Assembly (NCBI GenBank): GCA_964558395.1
Contig: CAZLDS010000007.1
Span: 19,900-83,899 of the forward strand
Source: CSP1-5 sp964558395
GTDB lineage: Bacteria; Methylomirabilota; Methylomirabilia; Methylomirabilales; CSP1-5
Length of the DNA stretch: 64,000 bases
Direction of reading: 5' to 3'
The notes beneath the pieces are model-generated. The model was not told the DNA's origin. It saw nothing but the letters and a program-made list of their open reading frames with translations, and did not search any database. A program made the translations under genes and the position numbers. Below, in pieces: positions 56,867 to 64,000 of this stretch (the stretch's first letter is position 1; each line of letters opens with the position of its first letter).

Positions 56867-58015
56867 TCAGGCCCCTCTCAGCTTTTGACCCTTGATCATA
56901 GTGGGGGTCACGTAGCCCAGGCTGCCCGACATCATGTAGTCGAGCTGGATCTTGAAGATCCGGGCGGCGTTCTCGTCCTTGTTGGCCCACTTGAACCACA
57001 GGGGCACTGCGAGGTTGGTGAAATCCTGCACGTCCTGCTCGGAGAGACGCGTGACCTGGCTTCCGGCGGCGTCGAACAACCCCCAAGCCTCCTGGTCGGC
57101 CTTCTGGATGGCGGCAAAATGCTGGTTGGAGTACACTTGCACTTCGTCCACGAGGAACTGCTTCATCCGGGGCGACAGCGCGTTCCACGGCTTCATGCCG
57201 GCAACCAGATCCATCAGGTCGACCGGCTGGTAGATCGACATGAAGCCCGGCGGCCCCATCGAGATGTACTTGGTCACCTGATGGAAGCCGAGGGCATAGT
57301 TGATCGCCGGTCCCACGTAGTCGGCCACGTCGATGGTCCCCTTCTCCAGCGCCGGGAAGATCTCGCTCCCGGGCAGGAGCGTCGTCTTCGCCCCCGCCGC
57401 TTGGAACAACTCGGCCACCATCCCGCCCGGCAAACGCATCTTGCGCCCCTTGAAGTCCTTGATCGAGCGGATCGGTACCTTGGAGTGGATGATATTGGGC
57501 CCGTGTTGGATATGCCCGATATAGTACATATTGAACTTCTCGAAGAGCCCGCGGGTGATTTGGTTGCCGCCGAGCGAGAAGAAGAACACATCCCATTCGC
57601 TCGGCTGGCGCAGGCCGAGAGGGTAGGAGCTCAGGAACACCGCTGCCGGCATCTTGCCTGCCCAGTAAAGCGTGAAGGCGTTCATGGCCTCGAGAACGCC
57701 ATTTTGCACCGCGTCGAATAGCTGCCATTCACCGACGACTTCCTTGGCGCCGAAGGGCTTGAAGGCGAGCTCGCCGTCCGTCTTTTCCACAATGCTGTTA
57801 CACCACGCCTTAAACGTCTCCAGCCCGATCCCTCCGGGCCACGAAGTCTGGACCTTCCAGGTCGTGGTCTTGGCCTTGGCGGTTCCGATATAGGGAAACC
57901 CGACGACGGTTGCCGCCGCCCCGCCCGCGACCGCCGCCGTCTTCAGGAACTTGCGCCGGGATACCACCTGGGCCTCCGGTGACTGGTTCTCCTGTTTCTT
58001 ATCCGTTTCGTTCAT
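56867..58015 (-). CDS. dctP: TRAP transporter solute-binding protein, TAT-exported (TakP-like)
   Basis: A 382-residue periplasmic binding protein. It has a twin-arginine signal (SRRKFLKTAAVAGG, about 19-32), then TTTWKVQTSWPGGIGLETFK at the mature start and a DctP fold (KVPIRSIKDFKGRKMRLPGG, VADYVGPAINYALGFHQVTK). The YVGPAINYALGF stretch resembles the TakP-type subfamily that binds 2-oxo-monocarboxylates. AAAGGAGGAAGCCG precedes the ATG. It is first in dctP-dctQ-dctM and divergent from a tartronate-semialdehyde-reductase-like gene. Confidence 0.9.
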   Translation of the reverse strand: MNETDKKQENQSPEAQVVSRRKFLKTAAVAGGAAATVVGFPYIGTAKAKTTTWKVQTSWPGGIGLETFKAWCNSIVEKTDGELAFKPFGAKEVVGEWQLFDAVQNGVLEAMNAFTLYWAGKMPAAVFLSSYPLGLRQPSEWDVFFFSLGGNQITRGLFEKFNMYYIGHIQHGPNIIHSKVPIRSIKDFKGRKMRLPGGMVAELFQAAGAKTTLLPGSEIFPALEKGTIDVADYVGPAINYALGFHQVTKYISMGPPGFMSIYQPVDLMDLVAGMKPWNALSPRMKQFLVDEVQVYSNQHFAAIQKADQEAWGLFDAAGSQVTRLSEQDVQDFTNLAVPLWFKWANKDENAARIFKIQLDYMMSGSLGYVTPTMIKGQKLRGA

Positions 58016-58397
58016 CGGCTTCCTCCTTTCACGGTAGGGAATGCGTCTCGCGTACTCCCAAATAAGCCAGCGGTCGTCCTCCTGGTCTTCCTTGCCCCCA
58101 GCCCCCTCAAACAGTGTTCTTGAACTTATGCAGCGATTCTCGTCATGTGCGCCATCAGAAAAGCCAGAAATGGAGGTGGTGCGGAATGAAAAGCCGTTCT
58201 ATCTTCTACTGCAGGCTTCCCTCCGTGTCAAGGAAAAAGGGACTTCCGCATCCAGCCCGAGGCGTTTCGACGCGAAGAGCCCAAACTCGTTGACAACGCA
58301 AGAACCATCCCGTACGGTGCGGGCAGCCGTCGCTCCCGTCACCACGGTTTCGGACCCGACAGAAGACGCCAATTCCGTAAGTCCGGAGGGGAAGATC
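58016..58397. other. Divergent intergenic region between dctP and garR
   Basis: A 382-bp gap with a promoter for the plus-strand gene (58290-58318) and only ribosome-site evidence for the minus side. An in-frame extension of the garR frame to 58041 has no support and overlaps the promoter. Confidence 0.6.
58290..58318 (+). promoter_or_regulatory. Candidate promoter for the garR-like gene
   Basis: TTGACA (58290-58295), 17-nt spacer, TACGGT (58313-58318); leader of about 73 nt to ATG 58398. Confidence 0.55.
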
Positions 58398-59294
58398 ATG
58401 GCGCAGAAGATTGGCTTTATCGGACTCGGCATCATGGGCAAGCCCATGGCCCGGAACCTGCTCACGGCGGGTTATGCCCTCGCCGTCTATAACCGCTCCC
58501 GGCCAGCGATGGACGAACTTAGCCGGGCCGGAGCCACCGTGGGGTCGTCACCCAAGGACGTCGCGGCGGTGTCTGAAGTCGTGATCACCATGCTGCCGAA
58601 CTCGCCCGACGTGGAGGCGATCGTACTCGGCACGAATGGCGTCCTGGAGGGGGCCAAGCCAGATACGATCTTGATCGACATGAGCACAATCTCGCCTCTG
58701 GTCTCTCAGAAGATCTATAAGGAAGCAAAAAACAAAAGGATCACGGCCTTAGATGCCCCCGTCAGCGGGGGTGAGAAAGGAGCCATCGAGGGGACGCTCT
58801 CCATCATGGTCGGGGGGGATCAGGAGGTCTTTGACGCTGTTGTTCCTATCTTCCAGGCGATGGGAAAGACGATCACCTACATGGGCCCGGCAGGCGCGGG
58901 CGGGTTTACGAAGCTGGCGAATCAGATCATTGTGGCGATCAACCTCACCGCCATCGGTGAGGCCTTGACACTCGCCGCAAAGGCCGGTGTAGACCCTGAG
59001 CGGCTGATCCAAGCTTTAAGCGGCGGCATGGCGGGCAGCCGGTGTTTGGACATGAAGGGACCGCAGATGATCAAGGGGAACTTCAAGCCCGGGTTCAAAA
59101 CCGATCTGCACTACAAGGATCTGGGGCTGATCATGGAGGCAGCCCACGCCTTGCAGGTGCCCCTCCCCACCACGGCGGGTGTTCGGGAACTTTTCTCTGC
59201 GCTCCGGGTCAAGGGACGAGGGGGCTTAGATCACTCTGCCGTCATCACCATCTTGGAGGATCATGCCGGTGTCCACGTAGGCGCCCGTGGCTGA
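58398..59294 (+). CDS. garR: Tartronate-semialdehyde-reductase-like / beta-hydroxyacid dehydrogenase
   Basis: A 298-residue beta-hydroxyacid dehydrogenase with an NAD(P)-binding N-terminus (IGFIGLGIMGKPMARNL), substrate motif DAPVSGGEKGAIEGTLSIM and the catalytic Lys in GGFTKLANQIIVAI (about 172). Family enzymes reduce tartronate semialdehyde to glycerate or act on 3-hydroxyisobutyrate. ATG 58398 follows GGAGGGGAAG. Beside glcDEF and TRAP genes a glyoxylate-to-glycerate role is attractive, but no glyoxylate carboligase gene is in the window. Confidence 0.82.
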   Translation: MAQKIGFIGLGIMGKPMARNLLTAGYALAVYNRSRPAMDELSRAGATVGSSPKDVAAVSEVVITMLPNSPDVEAIVLGTNGVLEGAKPDTILIDMSTISPLVSQKIYKEAKNKRITALDAPVSGGEKGAIEGTLSIMVGGDQEVFDAVVPIFQAMGKTITYMGPAGAGGFTKLANQIIVAINLTAIGEALTLAAKAGVDPERLIQALSGGMAGSRCLDMKGPQMIKGNFKPGFKTDLHYKDLGLIMEAAHALQVPLPTTAGVRELFSALRVKGRGGLDHSAVITILEDHAGVHVGARG

Positions 59295-59299
59295 CGGAG

Positions 59300-59620
59300 T
59301 CAGTACAGAAAGTGTACGCGGAGGTCGCGCTGGACGACCTGCTTGTACTCCTCGGCAAAGGCTTGGGCTTTTTCTCCTTCCGTCTCTCGGTACACCTCTA
59401 GCACATTGCCATTCTCGTGCCGGAACTGCGCGATGACCTCGTAACCCAGCTGGAGCGTGAGGACCGTTCGTGGTCGCCCTATGGCGTCAGGGTTGTCCCC
59501 CGTGACGTACCTCCCCCGTGCGTGATTTCGCGTGACGAAACACGTAAACTCATTCCCGAAGTGCTTCTTCACCAGCCCTTCGACCACCTTCTTGTCCACG
59601 TCTTTGCTCTGTACCGGCAC
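59300..59620 (-). CDS. Small unknown protein, copy A of a partial duplication
   Basis: A 106-residue protein starting GTG 59620 (MPVQSKDVDKKVVEGL). It has a mixed alpha/beta look with an aromatic segment (LQLGYEVIAQFRHENGNV) and no known motif. A GAGGG-type site precedes the start. The 37 bp at 59581-59617, encoding its first dozen residues, reappear with four mismatches at 60044-60080. It ends 5 bp from the convergent garR stop. Confidence 0.55.
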   Translation of the reverse strand: MPVQSKDVDKKVVEGLVKKHFGNEFTCFVTRNHARGRYVTGDNPDAIGRPRTVLTLQLGYEVIAQFRHENGNVLEVYRETEGEKAQAFAEEYKQVVQRDLRVHFLY

Positions 59621-59635
59621 CGGCCCCCCCCTCTA

Positions 59636-59947
59636 CTATGCAGGCTCTACCACGACCGGGCCAAATTTGGGTACAACCACTCTCCCCCTCCCCGCGCGCG
59701 CCATGGCTCCCATGACGTCTCGAGCATCGAGTTCCCGCTGGACGGCGTCGCCGTGCTCAACAAAGTCTCCTGGCAGAACCAGGGTCGGGCCGCGCTCGCC
59801 TCCTGGACTCTTGACTGCAAACCGCACGTGGCACGGCGTGAACTCGGTTTGCGTTTCGATGGAGTACCCCCGGGGATAGCGCTCCTCCAGATACGCCTTC
59901 ACCGACGATACGATGTGCGATAGTCGGTCAGTGTCTTCGACGATCAT
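59636..59947 (-). CDS. Small unknown protein
   Basis: A 103-residue protein beginning MIVEDTDRLSHIVSSVKAYL at ATG 59947, with AAGGAGACAGG just upstream, a strong ribosome site. The middle contains ETQTEFTPCHVRFAVKSPGG and the end is rich in Val and Gly (RGRVVVPKFGPVVVEP). Not recognised. It precedes the 59300-59620 gene by 15 bp, so the two are probably co-transcribed. Confidence 0.55.
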   Translation of the reverse strand: MIVEDTDRLSHIVSSVKAYLEERYPRGYSIETQTEFTPCHVRFAVKSPGGERGPTLVLPGDFVEHGDAVQRELDARDVMGAMARAGRGRVVVPKFGPVVVEPA

Positions 59948-59999
59948 CCTGTCTCCTTCTGTTGTGATCGAGATATCCGGTCGCTTTCGAATGGAGGAC

Positions 60000-60082
60000 C
60001 TCACATGCGATCTGATCCCGCTGAGGATGCTTCGATGGCCATGCGACCACCCTCGTGTCCACGTCTTTGCTCTGTAATGGAA
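60000..60082 (-). pseudogene. Fragment homologous to the start of the 59300-59620 gene
   Basis: In minus frame it reads LQSKDVDTRVVAWPSKHP, against VQSKDVDKKVVEGLVKKH in the intact copy; at DNA level 60044-60080 matches 59581-59617 at 33 of 37 bases. There is no start codon or ribosome site, and the frame runs into the ribosome site of the gene at 59947. Confidence 0.55.
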
Positions 60083-60265
60083 TCAGTCTCCCCACACAAG
60101 CTCTTGAATTACTGCTCCTGCGAAGAGGGAATCTATTCCCTTGAGCCCTCTGTCGTACGCGCCCAGCGTAAACCCTGGCGTCGGCGAAGTCAATTCTCGG
60201 TTGATGGTCTCGATAGAGTTCTGTAGCGTGACACACCTCTTTCTGTGGGGGGTACTTGAGCCCAT
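60083..60265 (-). CDS. Doubtful short protein
   Basis: A minus frame of 60 residues from ATG 60265, ending ...GFTLGAYDRGLKGIDSLFAG and AVIQELVWGD. The composition looks protein-like, but no ribosome site precedes the ATG; an AAAGAGGTG lies inside the frame without a start codon after it. It may be a stump of a longer gene. Confidence 0.3.
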   Translation of the reverse strand: MGSSTPHRKRCVTLQNSIETINRELTSPTPGFTLGAYDRGLKGIDSLFAGAVIQELVWGD

Positions 60266-60528
60266 TCTTTCGACAGACGGCAATATTACGCGGGTCAGCA
60301 CAACTCTCCTCCGAACCCGAATAGAATATCGGCCGCACCACGCAGGCGCGGGTCCAAGTTATCGTGCGGTGGATTGTAGGGGACATTCGAGCCTATGCCC
60401 GCGAGATCGAGCAGCAAGGGCGCCAGTCGAACGTGTCGTAGAAGGTCGTGCGAAGGCGGGGTGACGAGCCGCCCCTAGTGGGAAATCACGCCTGCAGGGC
60501 CCAGAGGACATAGCGCAGGAGAGCAAAC

Positions 60529-62004
60529 TCATAGGGCCGCCTCTATGCGCTCACAGAATGTTCGGAGCACTTTGATGCGGGCGTAATTCTTGTCGTTTGC
60601 TTCGACAAGAGTCCACGGGGCGTACTCACTGCTCGTCCGGTCCACCATGTCACACGTGGCTGTCACGTACGCGTCCCACTTTTTCCGATTGCGCCAGTCT
60701 TCCTCCGTGATCTTGTGGCGCTTGTATCCGGTCTTTTCACGCAGCTTGAAGCGCTTGAGCTGCTCATCCGCACTGATCGCGAGCCAGAACTTCGCCAGAA
60801 TAATCCCGTGTTTGGTCAGGTCTTGCTCAAAGTCATTGATCTCACTGTAGGCTCGCATCCAGTCCGCCTCCGAACAGAAGCCCTCCACGCGTTCGACAAG
60901 TACCCGTCCATACCACGATCGGTCGAACAACGCGAAGCGTCCGAGACGAGGCACATGCCGCCAGAACCGCCAGAGATACGGTTGAGCCCGCTCCTCCTCT
61001 GTCGGTGCTGCAACCTGGATCACACGGTACGCCTGCGCCTCGAGCGCTTGTGTGACCCGGTGGATTGCGCCACCCTTGCCTGCAGCATCATTTCCCTCAA
61101 AAACTGCGACGACGGCATGCTTTCTGAATTTCTTATGGCGAACGAGCATGTTGAGCCGACCTTGATACTCACCGAGGCGATTTTCGTAGGTGGCGTCGGG
61201 ACAGTTCTTGGACAGATCCAAAGCCGTCAACAAATTCTGCTTGCTCGACGGTGAGGCGATCGCCTGTGCCGACACCACTTGTAGAGGATTAGGTTGTTCC
61301 AGCCGCTTCTGGATCGCCGCAAGGGTCATCCGCCAAGTGGTGAGGTTCCGGTACCGTCTGTCCGCACTGGCGATCACGAACCAGGGGGCGTGGCCAGTGC
61401 TGGTGACGCGGGCGGCATGCTCCCCTACCTGATGAATCTTGTTCCAGCGCTTGAGATGGTCCCAGGCCGTATCAGGGATACGCCACCGCGCCGCGGGGTT
61501 CTTCTCCAGCTTTTTCAGCCGTTTCTTCTGTCGCTTCTGGGTGAGATAAAACCAGAACTTGAGGACCAGGGCACCTTCATCGGTGAGCATCTTCTCAAAG
61601 CGATTAATCTCTTGTAGGCCCTGTTCAAACTCGGCCTTGGAGATGGTGCCCAGCGTCCGGTCGCGGATCGGTTCTGCGTACCACGAGCCCATGAAAATAC
61701 CAATACGCCCCTTCGGCGGTAGCGCCTGCCAGAATCGCCACATCCGCGGGCGTTCGCGTTCCTCATCGCTGGGGTCATCCATGGCGAACGTCGTGATGTA
61801 GTGCGAGTCCATCACATACTGGATGTCATTGGCCACCTCTTCCTTCCCAGAACCGTCCGCGCCCCCCATGACGATGATGACCGGAAAAGCCTTGCGTTCT
61901 GCAAGTTCAAATTGGGTGTCGAGCAACGCCTCTCGGAGGGGCGGCTCCTCTTTTTTATACGTCGCTTTATCTATCGTGTGATCAAGGCCAGCCGATACAA
62001 ACAT
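60529..62004 (-). CDS. pap: Two-domain PPK2 polyphosphate:AMP phosphotransferase
   Basis: A 491-residue class II PPK2 with two tandem P-loop kinase domains. The C-terminal domain has a full Walker A, GNDAAGKGGAIHR (about 290-302), and DRSWYGRVLVERVEGF (about 350). The N-terminal domain has a variant loop, GGADGSGKEEV (about 47-57), and GSWYAEPIRDRTLG, and is probably structural. These enzymes phosphorylate AMP to ADP using polyphosphate. Specificity for AMP is inferred from the two-domain layout. The gene seems to stand alone. Confidence 0.88.
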   Translation of the reverse strand: MFVSAGLDHTIDKATYKKEEPPLREALLDTQFELAERKAFPVIIVMGGADGSGKEEVANDIQYVMDSHYITTFAMDDPSDEERERPRMWRFWQALPPKGRIGIFMGSWYAEPIRDRTLGTISKAEFEQGLQEINRFEKMLTDEGALVLKFWFYLTQKRQKKRLKKLEKNPAARWRIPDTAWDHLKRWNKIHQVGEHAARVTSTGHAPWFVIASADRRYRNLTTWRMTLAAIQKRLEQPNPLQVVSAQAIASPSSKQNLLTALDLSKNCPDATYENRLGEYQGRLNMLVRHKKFRKHAVVAVFEGNDAAGKGGAIHRVTQALEAQAYRVIQVAAPTEEERAQPYLWRFWRHVPRLGRFALFDRSWYGRVLVERVEGFCSEADWMRAYSEINDFEQDLTKHGIILAKFWLAISADEQLKRFKLREKTGYKRHKITEEDWRNRKKWDAYVTATCDMVDRTSSEYAPWTLVEANDKNYARIKVLRTFCERIEAAL

Positions 62005-62193
62005 TATTCGTAACCTCTCTGGCCCCTCGCATTAGTCCCCATCGCTGGACCAAATCCTCGCCGGTCACATCATCCTTCCCCTCGCGTTTGGGAGGGTTAA
62101 AGAGGACGTGGTAGGTCCGGCCGGACATTCTTCGTCGAGGGCCCATTCGGCAAGCTCGCGGCACGGACTCAGGACAAGGCCCTTCGACTGAGT

Positions 62194-63117
62194 TCACGGT
62201 AACATCGCGCGCAATGCCGCTTCCAAAGTGGAGTGGTGAAACGTGTAGCCCGTTTCCTGGATGCGCTTGGGGAGGGCCCGCTGGCTGGCGAGCAGGACAT
62301 CGGCAAATTCACCAAGGAGGATTTTAAGGCCGAACGCCGGTGCCGGGATAAAGGCGGGACGGTGAAGCACGTTTGCCAATGTCTGGGTGAATTCCCGATT
62401 GCGGACGGGAGTTGGAGCGGTGACGTTGACTGGCCCGCGCACGCTCGGATGCCCAAGGGCATGGAGGATGATCCCCACGACGTCCTCGATATGGACCCAC
62501 GGCATCCACTGGTTTCCGTTCCCCAGTGGCCCGCCCAGTCCTAACTTGAACGGAAGCAGCATCTGCTTGAGCGCCCCCCCGCTCAGCCCCAAAACGATCC
62601 CGTTGCGGATCAGTACAACGCGAACTCCCAACTCCTCTGCCCGTCGGGCCTCGGCCTCCCACGCCTGACACACCTCGGCAAGAAAGTCTTTGCCGACACC
62701 GGACTCCTCGGTCAGTTCCTCCTCGCCTCGATTACCGTAGTACCCGACGGCCGAGGCACACACGAGCACACCGGGTTTGGACTTCGCCCCACTCATAGCC
62801 TCGATGAGGTGTTGGGTACCGATGACGCGGCTGTCCCGAATGGCGCGTTTCTTATACGCGTTCCATCGCCCGGCCACACTTTCACCCGCGAGATGAACCA
62901 CGGCGCCAGCCCCCTGGATGGCCGCCTGGGGAGCAGGCTCCATCCTCGGCCGCCACCGCCACACTTCTTTCACGCCTGGCACGGCCGCCTTGGTCCGATC
63001 CGGACGACGACCGAGTGCTGTGAAGGTGTGACGCCGCTCCTTGAGCGTCGCACAGAGGGCCCTGCCGATGAACCCCGTCGCGCCTGTCACCAGTACGGGC
63101 GATGGAAATCCAGTCAC
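62194..63117 (-). CDS. TIGR01777-family NAD(P)-binding epimerase-like protein
   Basis: A 307-residue extended SDR with the N-terminal Rossmann motif VLVTGATGFIGRALC (about 8-22), VVHLAGESVAGRWN (about 73-86, family signature), SAVGYYGNRGEEELTEES (about 121-138, containing the YxxxK-type Tyr region) and WVHIEDVVGIILHAL. YfcH-like proteins of this family have no proven substrate. The start is ATG 63117. Downstream gap to the PPK2 gene is 189 bp. Confidence 0.85.
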   Translation of the reverse strand: MTGFPSPVLVTGATGFIGRALCATLKERRHTFTALGRRPDRTKAAVPGVKEVWRWRPRMEPAPQAAIQGAGAVVHLAGESVAGRWNAYKKRAIRDSRVIGTQHLIEAMSGAKSKPGVLVCASAVGYYGNRGEEELTEESGVGKDFLAEVCQAWEAEARRAEELGVRVVLIRNGIVLGLSGGALKQMLLPFKLGLGGPLGNGNQWMPWVHIEDVVGIILHALGHPSVRGPVNVTAPTPVRNREFTQTLANVLHRPAFIPAPAFGLKILLGEFADVLLASQRALPKRIQETGYTFHHSTLEAALRAMLP

Positions 63118-63183
63118 CTGTGTTCCCTCCTCCTCGGGCCAACTCTAGGCAACTCGCCTCGGGGTGTCAAGGAGCAGACACCC

Positions 63184-63214
63184 AAAAAGGGCCAGCGCAG
63201 TCGCGCTGGCCCTT
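63184..63214 (-). terminator. Rho-independent terminator of the aldehyde dehydrogenase gene
   Basis: GGGCCAGCGC (63189-63198) and GCGCTGGCCC (63203-63212) form a perfect 10-bp stem with a 4-nt loop; on the minus strand TTTTT follows. It lies about 22 bp after the stop at 63237. Confidence 0.9.
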
Positions 63215-63236
63215 GGACGTGTCCCCAAAGCACAGC

Positions 63237-64000
63237 TTATTTCGGGAGATTGACCACGACGGACTTCACTTCGGTGTACTCGTCGATCCCTTCTTTTCCT
63301 CCTTCGCGGCCGAGGCCCGACTCCTTGAATCCGCCAAAGGGGGTTTCATGGGTGTATCCGGCCGCGTCGTTGACCCCCACGAGGCCGTATTCCAACGCCT
63401 CGGCGACGCGAAACATCCGGCCCGGATCCCTCGTGAAGAGGTAGCCGGCCAGGCCATAGTTCGTGTTGTTGGCCCGCTCCACGACTTCCTCTTCAGTTTG
63501 AAAGGTGAGAATGGGGGCCACCGGCCCAAAGGTCTCTTCACGAGCCACCCCCATGTCCTCGGTCACGTTCAGGAGCACCGTGGGGGCATAGAAAAACCCC
63601 TTCGCGAAGGCGCCCTCCTTCAGACGTCCTCCGCCGGTGGCCACCTTGGCACCCTGTTTCACGGCCCCATCGACCAGGCCGTTCACCTTGTCTAGCGTCT
63701 CCTGATTGATCAGCGGACCCACGAGGGCACCCGGCTCGAGGGCCGAACCCACCTTGATGGCCTTCACTTTTTCCACGAAAGCCTGTGTAAAGCGATCGGC
63801 GATGCTTTGGTGGACGTAGATGCGGTTCGCGCAGATGCACGACTGACCCGCGACCCGCAGATACTTGATCGCCACTGCCGCCTCGACCGCCGTGTCAAAG
63901 TCGGCATCCTCAAAGACGATGAAGGGCGCATTGCCGCCGAGCTCAAAGGAGACCCGTTTCAACTGTTCCGCGGCCCCGCGCATGAGGAACTTTCCCACCT
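63237..64000 (-). CDS. gabD: Succinate-semialdehyde-dehydrogenase-type aldehyde dehydrogenase (C-terminal part)
   Basis: The last 254 residues of an aldehyde dehydrogenase; the N-terminal half lies beyond the right edge. The catalytic Glu (SFELGGNAPFIV) and catalytic Cys (AGQSCICANRIYV) are both visible, and PFGGFKESGLGREGGKEG marks the C-terminal end. GQSCICANR is characteristic of GabD-type enzymes that oxidise succinate semialdehyde with NAD(P). A strong terminator follows. Other semialdehyde substrates are possible. Confidence 0.88.
   Translation of the reverse strand, partial: VGKFLMRGAAEQLKRVSFELGGNAPFIVFEDADFDTAVEAAVAIKYLRVAGQSCICANRIYVHQSIADRFTQAFVEKVKAIKVGSALEPGALVGPLINQETLDKVNGLVDGAVKQGAKVATGGGRLKEGAFAKGFFYAPTVLLNVTEDMGVAREETFGPVAPILTFQTEEEVVERANNTNYGLAGYLFTRDPGRMFRVAEALEYGLVGVNDAAGYTHETPFGGFKESGLGREGGKEGIDEYTEVKSVVVNLPK

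Larger units (their letters stand above)
59948..60528. other. Gap of 581 bp with a decayed duplicate and one doubtful short frame
   Basis: Holds the duplicated fragment at 60000-60082 and a minus frame ending at 60083. The rest shows no gene, tRNA or clear terminator. Confidence 0.5.

Noticed and set aside
55661..57721. 686-codon open frame on the plus strand
   Set aside because: Antisense to the TRAP genes; composition rich in His, Arg, Gly, no domain recognised, no ribosome site.

Overview
The window is a 64-kb stretch of a mid-GC (about 59-60 percent by eye) bacterial chromosome. Periplasmic TAT substrates, c-type cytochrome, TRAP and AEC transporters, and menaquinone made by the futalosine route suggest a Gram-negative-type respiratory bacterium. 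The mix of formate dehydrogenase, futalosine menaquinone genes, ThyX, PDH and lipoate genes, and heptamer-periodic intergenic repeats would fit a deep-branching lineage such as NC10/Methylomirabilota. That placement is inference only; no rRNA, tRNA or CRISPR array was seen.

Layout. (1) 1-8.2 kb, minus strand: a formate dehydrogenase locus. From promoter outwards it holds a large multi-[4Fe-4S] HdrA/MvhD-like protein, a TorD-type chaperone, a hairpin terminator/attenuator, a small Cys protein, a formate_TAT small protein, the TAT-exported Mo/W catalytic subunit (Cys in place of Sec), a four-cluster ferredoxin subunit and a NrfD membrane anchor cut by the window edge. mobA (13.2 kb) could supply the guanylated cofactor. 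(2) 8.9-11.7 kb, plus strand: three consecutive secreted proteins (cytochrome c, a seven-bladed FG-GAP propeller, an NxxGxxxAF repeat protein). (3) 12-19 kb: membrane unknowns, mobA, rluB, a fatty-acid desaturase and small unknowns. (4) 19.4-23.1 kb: a giant thioredoxin-like DUF255 protein fused to an aldo-keto reductase. (5) 23-28.6 kb, minus strand: coiled-coil protein, AT-richer PIG-L deacetylase, thyX, membrane protein, and a TPP-riboswitch operon of a Rieske ferredoxin plus thiC.

(6) 28.7-36.2 kb, minus strand: a tightly packed run (CopD-like, YjbQ, mqnE, mqnC, B12-type radical SAM, BtuF-like protein) preceded by an alpha/beta hydrolase. Decayed azlC and azlD sit at 36.3-36.9 kb. (7) 36.8-47.2 kb: TatD-like hydrolase, TPR protein, lipB, lpdA, pdhC, pdhB, pdhA, archaeal-type phosphoglycerate mutase and lipA, all minus, then a divergent dnaJ. 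This places the whole pyruvate dehydrogenase complex beside both lipoate genes. (8) 47.5-59.3 kb: a 2-hydroxy/2-oxo-acid module with a TIM-barrel isomerase, glcDEF, AEC permease, a DctMQP TRAP transporter whose small subunit carries an N-terminal TM2/coiled-coil extension, and a tartronate-semialdehyde-reductase-type enzyme. (9) 59.3-64 kb: two small unknown genes with a partial duplication, a two-domain PPK2 polyphosphate:AMP phosphotransferase, a TIGR01777 epimerase-like protein, and the C-terminal part of a succinate-semialdehyde-type dehydrogenase.

The window therefore joins formate oxidation, quinone synthesis, pyruvate oxidation, thiamine synthesis and glycolate-type acid use. No single wholly unknown defence- or phage-like system was found. 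The least ordinary items are the 707-residue HdrA/MvhD-like protein, the secreted trio, the DUF255-AKR fusion, the TM2-DctQ fusion, and heptamer-periodic repeats with different cores at several gene borders.
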